Shown piece by piece: positions 36,655-47,118 of a stretch of 64,000 nucleotides of DNA. Each line of letters begins with the position of its first letter. Within the stretch, counting starts at the first letter, position 1. The notes beneath the pieces are model-generated. The model saw only the letters and a program-made list of their open reading frames with translations, was not told the origin of the DNA and did no database searches. The stretch comes from Eretmocerus hayati (taxonomy: Eukaryota > Arthropoda > Insecta > Hymenoptera > Aphelinidae): positions 153,579,121-153,643,120 of the forward strand of contig CM056742.1 in assembly GCA_029851415.1 (NCBI GenBank). The letters run 5' to 3'. Both the position numbers and the translations under genes were made by a program.

Positions 36655-37616
36655 TAAGGTAAGTGTACCCAACTTGCCTCTGTACCCAACTTGCCCCCAT
36701 ATGCCGATCTCGGGGATGGGCACTCCTTGGCCTCCCGGCAATTTTTTTTTACGTTTGTTATGTTGAAATATGAGAAAGTAAATAGTTTGCGTCGACCCCG
36801 AATCATTCCTGCGTTCTCCAGAAAATCTAAAGTGATTTTTCTATTTTTCGTGATTGCTTTGCTAAGAAAGCACCGAGGGAATCGCCTTCAGTAAAATCGG
36901 CGCCAGATTTTTTGAGTTCAACCAATCTTGACGTATCTTAGCGCATTCGATTCCTTGTTTCAAGACCTTCAAAATCCATTTTTCAAAATTGCGAAATTTG
37001 AATATGGAGCTGTTTTATGTGCAAAACACGGAGACGATTTGTAAACAAGGATGCCAACATCGGAGTGTACCTAACATGCCCCCATACGTTTATCTCGAAA
37101 GGGCGTGCAGAACGACTTTTTTTACCACTCAGAACGTGTTTGTCACGTCAAAATGGGTCAGAAATAGTGTTTCGAACCACCAAAAAGCTCCAAATGTGCG
37201 TGCACGGCGATAAAAACACTTTATCGCCGATTTACATCATTTATTTCGGAAGAATTGAGATAGTTCGGCTCCAATTAATCCAAATTGGACGTATTTTAAT
37301 GCATTTTGAAAGTCTTCAAACAAGCTTTAAAATGAGCTAAAGCACGTTGAAAATCGTTGAAGTAAACCAAAGTTATTAAGAAAAAGACTTAATGGGGGCA
37401 AGTTGGGTACACACTTTTGTAAACTCTCAAAAATCACTTTTTAGGAGAATTCAAACAGTTTGGCTCCAGTTGGTTCAAATTGGATGTACCTTAATTTGTT
37501 TTGAAGGTCTTAAGACAAGCTTTAAAATGAGCTAAAGTACGTTGGAAAATATGGAGATGGGCCGAAGTTATTAAGAAAATGGCTTAATGGGGGCAAGTTG
37601 GGTACACTGACCTTAT
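36655..37616. mobile_element. Echo-motif element B (TA-type target, about 0.96 kb)
   Basis: The ends read TAAGGTAAGTGTACCCAACT and the complement of TTGGGTACACTGACCTTA, flanked by TA/TATA. The terminal word GTACCCAACTTGCCCCC recurs at 36,666, 36,683, about 37,068 (variant), 37,396 and 37,591. The interior repeats match those of element A and of the foldback at 20.99-21.96 kb. A related right half is at 63.08-63.30 kb. Confidence 0.8.
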
Positions 37617-37713
37617 AATGAGCGATCGTCGCGTGTAAGGGGTAAACAAACATCCGCCGTGGGCCTTGGTCCAGGCTGAACTTTCTGCCGCACGGGGCAC
37701 CAGAGTGTAGACA

Positions 37714-37815
37714 CGCCGCACAGTGAGAAATCGAGGCGAATTCCTCGCCATTAGCGCTATGCTTGTAGATGACTGCTAGCGACCACGACTTTGTTCTGAT
37801 TTCTCACTGTGCGCC
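37714..37815. mobile_element. About 100-bp MITE
   Basis: The terminal repeats GCACAGTGAGAAATC and GATTTCTCACTGTGC lie at the ends; the centre includes TAGCGCTATGCTTGTAG and a partial complement. It sits immediately outside the end of Z. Confidence 0.75.
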
Positions 37816-37953
37816 GTCGGCCAATATTTATAACATAATAATAACCAGTTATCCTCAAACCATGCGTAAGGTTACCTTTGATTGTTGATAAACCCGAAAG
37901 CTGATTATCAAAAACTAGAAAATGTGACCCAAGCTGGAATTTTCTTATTTCAG

Positions 37954-38045
37954 GTTCCAGATAATTTCATATCTAAAGACATCTTTGACAACGTCAGTGT
38001 TTACATTATTCCCAAAGCTCAGCTTCAGCGGAGCACTATAACAGT
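37954..38045 (+). CDS. NPRL2: NPRL2 exon 2
   Basis: Ninety-two bp after the acceptor TTATTTCAG encode VPDNFISKDIFDNVSVYIIP and IPKAQLQRSTIT, the second conserved block of the N-terminal longin-type domain. It starts in phase 0 and ends in phase 2 at the donor AGT|GTGAGT, which joins exon 3 at 45613. It lies isolated between an 18.6-kb and a 7.6-kb intron. Confidence 0.93.
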
Positions 38046-39739
38046 GTGAGTAAACTGAATAATATGAAATATTCGTTGATATTCCTAGATATTCTTCAAT
38101 ATTCCAAATGGCTCATCAGGTTTGTTCGGTTTGTTGGTAAACACGTAGGATTTAGGAACACGATTTGGCACGACCAACCTCTACCTGGCGCGGCACCTAA
38201 ATGCTCGTCTAAATGTAACAATTGTTTCCGGTGGGTCTTCAATAGTTCTAATTCTATAAGAATTTCCAGAATTTGCCTAATTTGCCTTTTTGAGACAATC
38301 GACTTTTCAGTCGACAAAATCTGTCAGTCTTCCAGGGGCCGCAGCTCGTCGAATATTGCATCTAGATCAACAAACGTGGGCTATAATTGAAGCTCCGAAT
38401 TTGCCAAAATCGGTTTCCGCATCTAATTGCAGTAAGAACACGAAGGAAGATGATACCGATGATAATAAGTTACACGTGTACAGAAAATACCTGTATACAT
38501 GGCGAGGTTGGGCAGTGGTGGCGCCAGCGCGGGAAGATGAGTCTCGCATTAATCTTGTGCAATCACATGGGTTTCTAGTATCTGCTTTACTTCTGAAAAT
38601 GCTTAGATCTGCTCTACTGGCCCTGTAGAAGGTTTTGATGCAAATATTCTCCGATGAGTTATCTCATCAGACGTCAATCCGGGCGATACCCCGGCAGATG
38701 TGGGCGAAAAGTAAAAAAAAAATAAAGAAAAGTAGCGGAAAGTACTTTTCTCTAGAATTGTGCGTTGCTGCGCGTGCGCGACTTTTCGACAAGTGAGGTA
38801 AGTTGGGATGGTCATCTTCTGGTCTGCTAGAACTCGAGGTGACAAAAACGACAGATAACCTGGTTCGCAAAGGCGCGATGCACGCGCCTGTTCGTGGTTT
38901 TCTATGTAGTTTTTCGACGTCTCGAGTATTTCAGACTCCAGAATGTGGTCGGTTCTCCATCCCTCTCGCGCGGCTTCGATCATTTTTGATATTGGTCAAC
39001 TCATAATGATACCTCGAGAAAATACCAGTTCTCGTTACTATTGGTCTTGATTACTGATTTCTAAATACTTGGATTTGCGAAAGGTTTTAAAGCAAGTGAT
39101 GAAGTTATGGAAAGGATCTTTACCTTATCAAAATTTTAATCTGTTATTATGTTGCACCAACTTTGTTTCAGACATGAAATCCAGCTAGTAATGGATGTTG
39201 AACTCGCATGATACTGAGGGAATGTTTTGGAGTAAGGTAGATCCTCAAAGGCAATCAGGGAATCACCAGGAACATATTCAAATACTTTTTCTGTTGAGAT
39301 TATCTCCGTGTAGTCAAACATGTGATTGAGTAGCAGTCATTGTGTTAGTAAGCGTGAGTCAATTGACATTGATATTAAGTATAAGACTTCACAGTCAGAC
39401 TCTTCAGGTTCACTCCCTGCTCTAATTCTTGAAGCACATAATGAGGAAAATGTAGGATTCCCTGAGATTTTTGACAAATTTAGGCATAGGAACTTCATGA
39501 TGATCCTTCAGGACCCGTCAAACGTGTCTGGACACTGACAAAACTCTTTTCCTATGTGTGGTTTGAAAACATAACTTTCCAAAATAGACCTATATCTCCA
39601 TCCATCAGGGATTTGCAATTCTGATAGCAACGGCAGGAAAACTTTCTTTATCTTGGTATGCGCGGATACCCAAATACTGCCATATTGAATTCTGGAGAAA
39701 TTAAGAAGAATCATGGACCCACGGAGAACGAGTGGGACA

Positions 39740-40900
39740 GATGATACCCAAATGCTTGGCCGAGAGTTCTGTCCAGGGGAGCATCTTTACCAGCACTTAG
39801 AGAGGCAAATACACTCGCGAATACCAAGATGTTTGGACCGAGTATTTCTCATCGAGAACGATCAACCCATAAACCTAGGAAGGCGAATAAACCCGCAGGA
39901 ACCCACATGCTCGGGTCAGATGTTCTCCATGGAGAAATGAACTCCAAAACCTAGGGAGGCAATAATACCCGCGAATATCGGCATTTTCGGACCAATAGTT
40001 CTGCCGTGGGGAGTATTATCCCGAATGAACCTCCGAATGCACGGATACGCTGACTGAAATCTCTGCCGGTTGAGAGTAGAGCCCAGAATCTATGAAGGCA
40101 AATGAGCACACAAATAGCCAGTTGCTCGGACCAAATTCTCTGCCAGGGAACAACCAACCCCGAATCCCAGAGAGGCAAATACATCCGCGGATACCCAGAT
40201 GCTCGAACCAAGATCTCTGCCGCGGGGAGAATCAATCCAGTAAGCAAAACTCAGAAATTCTGACCGGAAGCTCTGCCGGATAAGAGTAGAACCCAAAACC
40301 TAGGAAAGCGGATAAACCCGCAAATACTTAAATGCTCGGAGCGAGAGTTCCTCCGGTTGAGAATCACCCCCAAAAGCTGAGAAGGTGAATGAACCCACGA
40401 ATACCCAGATGCTCAAACCGGGACCTCTGCCGCGGGGAGGATCATTCTCGGTAAGCTCGCGAACACCTGAAAACGCTGACCGAGAGTTCAGCCGAATGAG
40501 AGTCAACTCCATAACTGAAGAAGGCAGATGAACCCTAGGATATCCAGACGCTCGGACCGAGTTTTTGCCTGGGGGAGAATCTCACCCCGAATACTATGGG
40601 AAGGCAAACCTCCCTGCGAATACCCAGATGCCTGGACCGATAGGTCTGCCGTGGACAGGATCATCCCCAATAAAATCGCAAATACCCAGATGCGTTGACT
40701 GAAAGTTCTTCCGAGCCAAAGTCGACCCGAAAACCCAGGAAGGCAAACAAACCCGCAAATTTCCTATAGATGCTCGGGCCCTGAGTTTTACCGAGGAAGA
40801 ATCCAGTCCGAAACCCAAGGAGGTGAATAAACCCGCGCATTCCCGTTTGCTTGGATTGAGCAGTGTTCGAGTGAGGGATCATTCCGAAAATCTAAATAAG
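39740..40900 (+). repeat. Left array of a degenerate unit of about 72 bp
   Basis: About 16 tandem copies. The recognisable core is AATACCCAGATGCTCGGACC, followed by GAGAGTTCTGCCG, a variable stretch, AAAACCTAGGAAGGCAAATA and AACCCGCG. Adjacent cores lie 65-80 bp apart. The copies are diverged, so the array is old. The overlapping open frames on both strands are side effects of the periodic sequence. Confidence 0.85.
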
Positions 40901-41139
40901 TGAATGGACCTACGAATCAAGCGAGTATCACCTGGCTCTATTTGGAAATGTATCTCTCCCCACTGCATATGTGGTCTAAGCATCAGCCTATTCACAGGTT
41001 CATCCGCCTCCTTGGGTTGCGGGGCTAATCCTTCCCCAGCAAAACTTCCCGTCAATATTCCCGTGCGGATATTTGCGGGTTCACTAGAGATGATCCTTCT
41101 CGTGGCAGAACTCTCGGTTCATGTATCTGGATATTTGTG

Positions 41140-41410
41140 AGGCCGCCGTGGCACAGTGGATAAGTCATGGGAGTCCTACGTTCAAATCCCGGTCAGGGCA
41201 CGACTGAGATTTTTCCTCATGTGCCTTTTTTCGGCGGTCTCGGTGGCTCAGATTCCACCTGAAACTGTAGGTCCTCCCCACCGAGGTACAATTCGGTAGT
41301 TAGCAGTATATGCTGACACGCTGGTTGAGCGTATCTCGAATCCACGCACATGGGTGCCGTCTGGGTGGGGCCTACCGGCGGAACTAGACGTAAAACTCAA
41401 ACCATAGTTA
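41140..41410 (+). mobile_element. tRNA-derived SINE, 271 bp, 15-bp target duplication
   Basis: The head contains an A-box match (GTGGCACAGTGGATAAG) and a B-box match (GTTCAAATCCCGG), followed by a non-tRNA body of about 200 bp and a short AT-rich tail. The flank ATCTGGATATTTGTG is duplicated exactly at 41,125-41,139 and 41,411-41,425. A duplication of this length is expected for target-primed reverse transcription by a LINE partner, which is not in this window. Confidence 0.9.
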
Positions 41411-41419
41411 ATCTGGATA

Positions 41420-42600
41420 TTTGTGGGCTTGCTTGCCCCCTCTAGATGCTGGAGATGGTTTTCTCCTGGACAGAATTGTTGGTCGAGCATCTGTGTACTT
41501 CCTCGGGTTCTTCCTCCCATGGTTTTGGGGTTGAGTCATACCCGACTGAACTCTCGGTCCGAGCATCTGTGTGTTCGCATGTTTCTGGGTATTCGCGGGC
41601 TCACCCGCCTTCCTAGATTTTGGGGTCATACTTTTACCCGGCAGGAGTTCCGGTCAAAATTTCCAGATATTCGCGGGTATACTGTGAATGATGCTCTTTG
41701 TGGCAGAGCTATCGGTCCAAGCATCTGGGTATCCGCGGGATTATTTGCCTTCCTAGGTTCTGTGTTGATTCTTTTGCGACTGAACTGTCGGTCTGAGCAT
41801 CTAGGTATTCGCGGGCTTATTCAACTACCTAGGTATCGGGGTTGATACTTTTGCGACTGAACTCTCGGTTTGAGCATCTGGGTATTCGCGGGCTTATGCA
41901 CCTTCCTAGGTTCCGGGGTTGGTTCTTACCCGACTGAACTCTTGGTCCGAGCATCTGTGTCTTCACGAGTTTATTTGCATTACTAGGACTTGAGCTGGCA
42001 GATCATTTAGTCCGAGCATCTGGGTATCCGCGCGCTTACCCACCTTCCCAGGTTTTGACGTCTACTCATACCCGGCAGAACTTTTGGTCAGAATTGCCAG
42101 GTATTCGCGGGGATACTAGGATAATCCTTTTCGACGTAGAGCTCTCGATCCGTGCTTCTGGGTATCCGCGGGTTCATTTCCTAAGTTCTGGGGTTGACTG
42201 TTACCCGGCAGGAGTCCCAGTGAGAGTTTCCGTGTATTCGCGGGTTTATTGGGGATAGTACTGCCCACGGCAGAATTCTTGGTCCGATTATCTCGGTAGT
42301 TTGCCTCCCTAGGTTTTGGCGTTTATTCTACAACGAAGAACATCTGTCCCGAGCGTGTGTGTATTCGCGGGTCCGTTTGCGTCCTCGATGTCGGTGTTCA
42401 CTCTCTCGCGGCCGAACTTCCGGTAGAGTATTCGGGTATTCGCGGTTTCATTTGCCTGCCTAGGTTTCGGTGTTGCTTCTTCCCGAGGAAAACCCCTCGC
42501 CGGAAACATCTTGGTATTCGCCCTATTCGCCGGTATAGATGCTGGATCTGATCTTCTCCAGGACAGGATTTTCGGTTGAGCATTTGTGTATCATCTGCCC
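41420..42600 (-). repeat. Right array, mirror image of the left array
   Basis: The same unit appears in reverse complement, for example GAGCATCTGGGTATTCGCGG followed by CTTCCTAGG and a G+C-richer linker, in about 15 copies. Units continue on the other side of the SINE (41,000-41,139), so the SINE interrupted this array. Confidence 0.85.
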
Positions 42601-44369
42601 CACCTGTCTTCGTGGAGGATCACGCATGGGGGAAGAGTTGTGTCAGAGTTCAACGCGTTTGACTGCTCCTGAAAGATCATTACGAAGTTTCTAAGCCCAT
42701 ATTTGTCAAAAATCTCAGAGGATCCCACATTTACCCTTATTCTGAGCTTCAGGAATTAGAACAGGGAGTAAGCCTGAAGAGTATGACTGTGAAGTCTTAT
42801 ACTTAATATGAATGCCACTTGACTCACTAATGCCAATCAAATATGGCTACTCGTCCACATATTTGATGAGACAGTGCTGATTAAAACAGAAAAAGCATTT
42901 GAATATGTTTCTGGTGATTCCCTGGTTGCCTTTGAGAGCCCGCTTCACTCCAACACATTCCCTCACTATCATAAGATATCAAGATGGAGTTGGTACAACA
43001 TAGGAATACATGAAAATTTTGACATAATAAAGATCCTTTCAATATCAGATCCAACAACCCTGACAACTTGAAATAAAGGCATCTACCTATTCTTGCTCAT
43101 TCATCAGAATTGAACGTGTTGCTGAGTGTAAACTTACAGTAGATGTGTGAACAATTTGGTTACGAATCTTCCCAAATTACTCTCATTGTAATTATCAGCC
43201 ATACCCATGATATTGTACATTATGTCAAAAGTTCATGGCCCTTCTAAATTAGCAGATACTTCAGTCACTCAGTTCTATTCGAGTTTCTCCATCCACTTCC
43301 TTTTCGTTAAACATGATTTATCAAAGCTCAAGCATGAATTTATCATCATCTTAGCTTAATTGGATCAGTCTGGCGCGAGCTCATGATTAATGAAAAGAAC
43401 ATTTAGATGGACATCTCGACACATTTCTATAATGTATTTGGAAGTGTTTGTTGACCATTTTTGCTAGTAGAGACGATGAGAGTAAGCATGCTAAAGAGGA
43501 TAAATGAACCACCAGTTGAAAACACGAAGTCACAGGCACTTTCCGGAGTGAAGGCAGTCCATTTTGTCAATCATCCGTTAAATCACTATCCAGCTACAAA
43601 CCAAGTTTTGTTCCAAGGCATGCCACTTTGAGTTGACAGTGTTAACGAGATCCCGTTCATATCACTGAGAGAACATTAGAAATAGAAGTGAGGGAATTTT
43701 CTGGATACAAAAAATTGAGCTCCTTTTCTGGCTATGGAATCAAGTTTTCACACGACTGGCAAAGAAAAATGGAAATACATAACTCCACCACTTGCAACAC
43801 CTTTCACAAATTCAAGTATTTAGAAATCAGTAATCAAGACCACTAGTAACGAGAACTGGTACTCTTTCGAAGGTATTATTATGAGTTGACCAGCACAATA
43901 TCAGAGATGATCGAAGCCGCGCAAAAGAGAAGGGGAATCGACTACATTTTGGAATCTGAAATATATGAAACATCGATCAACTACACTGGAAACCCCAAAC
44001 AGCTGCATGCATCACGCGTATGTTGAAAAATCGGGCACGCGCAGCAACGCAGAATTCTAGAGAAAAGTTCTTTCCGCTACTTTTCGTTGTTCTTTCTATA
44101 ACTTTTTGCCCACACCTGATCTCGGTCCTCGAAAGCAGTGTTGTTGTCTGCTCAAAATCAGTATCTCCCTCTGCCACGCGCCCCCTTACCGTATATGGGT
44201 GATTCTGAGATAACTTGTGCATTTGATGTCCTGACCTCGCATTCATAAGAAATGACCAAATATGATGAGTCTAACGATGATTACTAGTGTATTCTATTGA
44301 AATGAAGATGTCCCAATAGTTCCAGGAGCGGATATAAGTTTGATGTAGACCTGAGCTTACCAAAAGTGG

Positions 44370-44960
44370 TCAAAATGTCCTTACCGTGGCATGTCCTAAA
44401 CTGGAGTTGCACGTTTCAATCGTGTAGTTTACCAAGATATTCATTCAATCTCGGTTCCGTACCACTCAAATATCAAAGTTGGGTTATAAAAAGGTGAAAT
44501 TATGTACAAATCGAGTATCAAGTCTCACTTCAAAATAGTCAAAACACAGCCGACATTCTGTCCTGGAATTTTGCTAATTTTTCGAATGCTTCTCGATAAT
44601 TCGACTCCGGGTCAGCGAATCGCTTCAAACGGCTCTATAACGGCGGTAATTGATTCCTAATACACCAAAAAACAAAATGCTACCACCAGCAGAATGATGA
44701 ATTATGTGGACAGCTTCCCACGCGATGATTTATGGACAATTTTTCCGTTGCAAAATAAGAATTGTCCTTACCGTGGTTACTGGCTCTCGAACACAATGCA
44801 ACGTCAAAGTCCAGAAATTTTTTTACAGTCTACTCTCACCGTAAAAATAGGCGATGTATTCGGAAAAAACGATCCGTTTCGATTTACGCCTTTGAGATCA
44901 CTTCTCATGCCAAAATGTCCTCACCGTGGCTGTCCTTACCGTGGCAAAAATGTATCGAAA
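44370..44960. repeat. Cluster of TGTCCTTACCGTGG motifs
   Basis: Four copies or near copies occur: near 44,375, 44,763, 44,917 and 44,932. They are followed by GC or TT. The pattern resembles the echo-motif elements, but I could not define the ends of an element. Confidence 0.5.
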
Positions 44961-45612
44961 ATTGCTCATGTCTTTTACATAGATTGACTAACGTTCATGC
45001 CCGTCTGGGAATTGTTTTTGGATGTCAGATAGATTGGAAAACACCCGTGAGCAGTCAGATTGCAGCTATATTTCAACTAGTCAATTTTTGGTCCAAATCC
45101 CGACTCCCGCCGTTTTTGCCCTCGAAATACCTAAGTTATCTCATAATTACCCATATATAGATATACCCAGCACAAGTGACACTTTTGACCATGTGAATCA
45201 TCTCTTCCGCTCATTGTGTGGTCAGTTTGACGCTGAAAAGGATTTTGGCAAATCGAGAGCTCTCATTCAAGCTCATACGCGTTGATCTAGGTGCAATATT
45301 CGACGAGCTACGGCCCTTGGAAGACGGACATATTTTTTCGACTAAAATTTGATTTCCTCAAGCAGGCGAATTCTGAAATTCTGGAAACAATTATGACAAT
45401 TACAGTCCTGCCAGAAACAATTGTTACATTCTGGTCCCGGGCCAGGTTGACTTGGTCCGCCCACATCAGTCGCACGTTTTGGTGGTCTGCTGCATACCAC
45501 GCGATCGCGATGCTCGAATATTCACGCGAGCCCTTCCTGATCATTACCTTCCTTCCTTTCAGCGTCTTCCCTTGTTCTTTCATGGATATTGTTGATAAAC
45601 CTATTGTTTCAG

Positions 45613-47028
45613 CACTCTGAAAGACTACAAGATACTCGGCTTCCCTGTTAAAATTGATAACAAGAAGTATGCGAGAAACGCATTCTACTTCAACCTCTGC
45701 TTTGTCTGTGATGCAGAGGCGAGAACAGTTCATTATGAACCGGTTGTGAAGAAGATGTCCGATTTTTTGGTATTGAATCCTCATCTATTCCGTATCTCGG
45801 TCTCTTTACCTTGCAGCATGGATTCATCAAATATATTTTCTTTAATATCAGATGGCCTTGGAGATAGAAAACTGCTTTTTGTCAGCCTCAGATGATAAGA
45901 CAAGACTATCTGAAGTTCTTAGACAAGTTATGCACGATTTAAATTTGCACAAAATGTGTACACTGACAGGTGAGGTTTTTGATATTTTCACACACAAGTG
46001 TTAGGTATCTAGATGGTTAACTATATTATTCAATTCAATACTCCAGAGGGTACAATGACATCTCATTTGAAAGTTGTAAGACTCGCTTCAGAACCAAAAC
46101 CAGTTCTCGATCATCAAGTTCCAATATTTTTGGAAGCTAAAGAGACATTCCAGAGCGATCAATGGGATCTGACTACACAACAAGTTTTACCATACATTGA
46201 TGGCTTCAATCATGTTGCGCGTATTGCAGCAGAAGCAGATGTAGATAATAATCTTGTGAAGAGTTGTGTACAGAATCTTGTGTAAGGGCATCCATAATTT
46301 CAACTCAATGCTATTTGATGCCTTGTATTCATCGATGGATACTTCTCGATTTCAGATATTATGGAATAGTTACTCTTATACCCATATTTCAATACAGCAA
46401 TGTCTATGCTACTACACCAAAGCTCAAAGAGCTTGCAGAAAACCAAAGCTTACAGGAGAAATGCATAGATTATACTTCCAAATCACGTAAGTATCAACCC
46501 AACCACCATTGAATGAATACTCGCACTTTCGAATGAGTATTTGATGAATAGATGATTTCACATCAATTCACATTGATCTCCACACCAATATATTTCCACA
46601 AACATCATCAGCTAGACAGCCGGCATTCTTGAGAGATATTTATAGAATGTATGCCTCGATGACACATGGTAGTAGTATGAGAGACTTATGTCAAAGACTG
46701 AATCCTCAAAATTTGAGAATTAACGAGAGGAAACTGGTCCAATTTGGACTGATCGAGGGCCTCATTAGAAGAGTATACAAGGTATAGAATATCACATCCC
46801 AGATAATTTAAGCTCTCCTCACAGAGTGAAATCGAACATGAATGTGGCTTTCAGTATCCTATTTTACTTCCTGGTGGTTCAAGCGAAGAAAACCGAATCA
46901 ACAGTACGTATAAGTATTTTACCGGATCTTACAGTCTGGATGAGATTTGTTGCATGACTGGTCAATCTGCCGCTCAAATCGAGGAGATCGTTGAGCGCGA
47001 CCCGAACGTTGTCATGCTATGGAAATAA
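45613..47028 (+). CDS. NPRL2: NPRL2 exons 3-8
   Basis: The exons are 45613-45769, 45852-45969, 46047-46281, 46356-46486, 46612-46781 and 46855-47028 (TAA). Diagnostic blocks in order: KYARNAFYFNLCFVCDAEAR, QWDLTTQQVLPYIDGFNHVA, YYGIVTLIPIFQYSNVYA, ERKLVQFGLIEGLIRRVYK, SLDEICCMTGQS and a C-terminal DPNVVMLWK. These match the NPRL2 family from end to end. Introns 3-7 are 73-125 bp and free of transposons. For the fourth intron I used the strong donor at 45970 and the acceptor at 46046, because this pair keeps the frame and gives a normal 77-bp intron. Confidence 0.95.
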
Positions 47029-47118
47029 GATGAATCCACGTGCCTACAGAAATCAATTCTAAGTGGTGAGTTACCTTCAACGTTTTTAAAAGAATAATGC
47101 CCTAATTCTCTTCTTAAT

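Larger units (their letters stand above)
35334..37713. mobile_element. Foldback element Z with two nested insertions
   Basis: The outer arms pair: CACTCTGGTGTCCCGTGCGG (left) with its complement near 37,690; CTTGACCAAGGCCCACGGCG with its complement near 37,660; and a phrase with GTGCCCGCGGATTGTGAGG with 36,560-36,590. The inner arms at 35,590-35,640 and 35,920-35,955 share the G+C-rich phrase TTGGATCACCAACCCCGC. The right arm is interrupted by element B (36,655-37,616), and a 448-bp MITE (36,017-36,464) also sits inside. Neither has a counterpart in the left arm, so both are younger. Confidence 0.8.
38060..45560. mobile_element. Giant foldback element filling NPRL2 intron 2
   Basis: Long imperfect arms pair throughout. 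The left phrase AAATGTAACAATTGTTTCCG (about 38,211) matches the complement at about 45,412. The segments at 38,320-38,400 and 45,200-45,325 share AGCTCGTCGAATATTGCA. The segments at 38,990-39,076 and 43,810-43,890 share CTTGATTACTGATTTCTAAA. The segments at 39,180-39,320 and 42,870-42,990 share CAGGGAATCACCAG or a near copy. The centre holds two tandem arrays in opposite orientation. The right arm has extra material at about 43,090-43,780 and 44,200-45,000 without a clear left counterpart, probably later insertions. It resembles the architecture of Drosophila FB elements; homology to them is not shown. No transposase was seen. Confidence 0.75.

Noticed and set aside
41140..41205. Functional tRNA gene
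   Set aside because: A and B boxes are present, but the cloverleaf is incomplete, and the segment is the head of a 271-bp unit with a target duplication, that is, a SINE.
39700..42600. Many overlapping 60-140-codon frames on both strands
   Set aside because: Produced by the periodic 72-bp array; the content is repetitive and frames overlap in all directions.
39740..42600. Possible CRISPR-like array
   Set aside because: The units are contiguous and degenerate, lack constant repeats separated by unique spacers, and lie in an animal intron inside a foldback.
45975..46012. A 38-bp NPRL2 intron between an ATG-starting exon at 46013 and exon 4
   Set aside because: It needs a weak donor and is implausibly short; donor 45970 with acceptor 46046 keeps the frame and gives a 77-bp intron.
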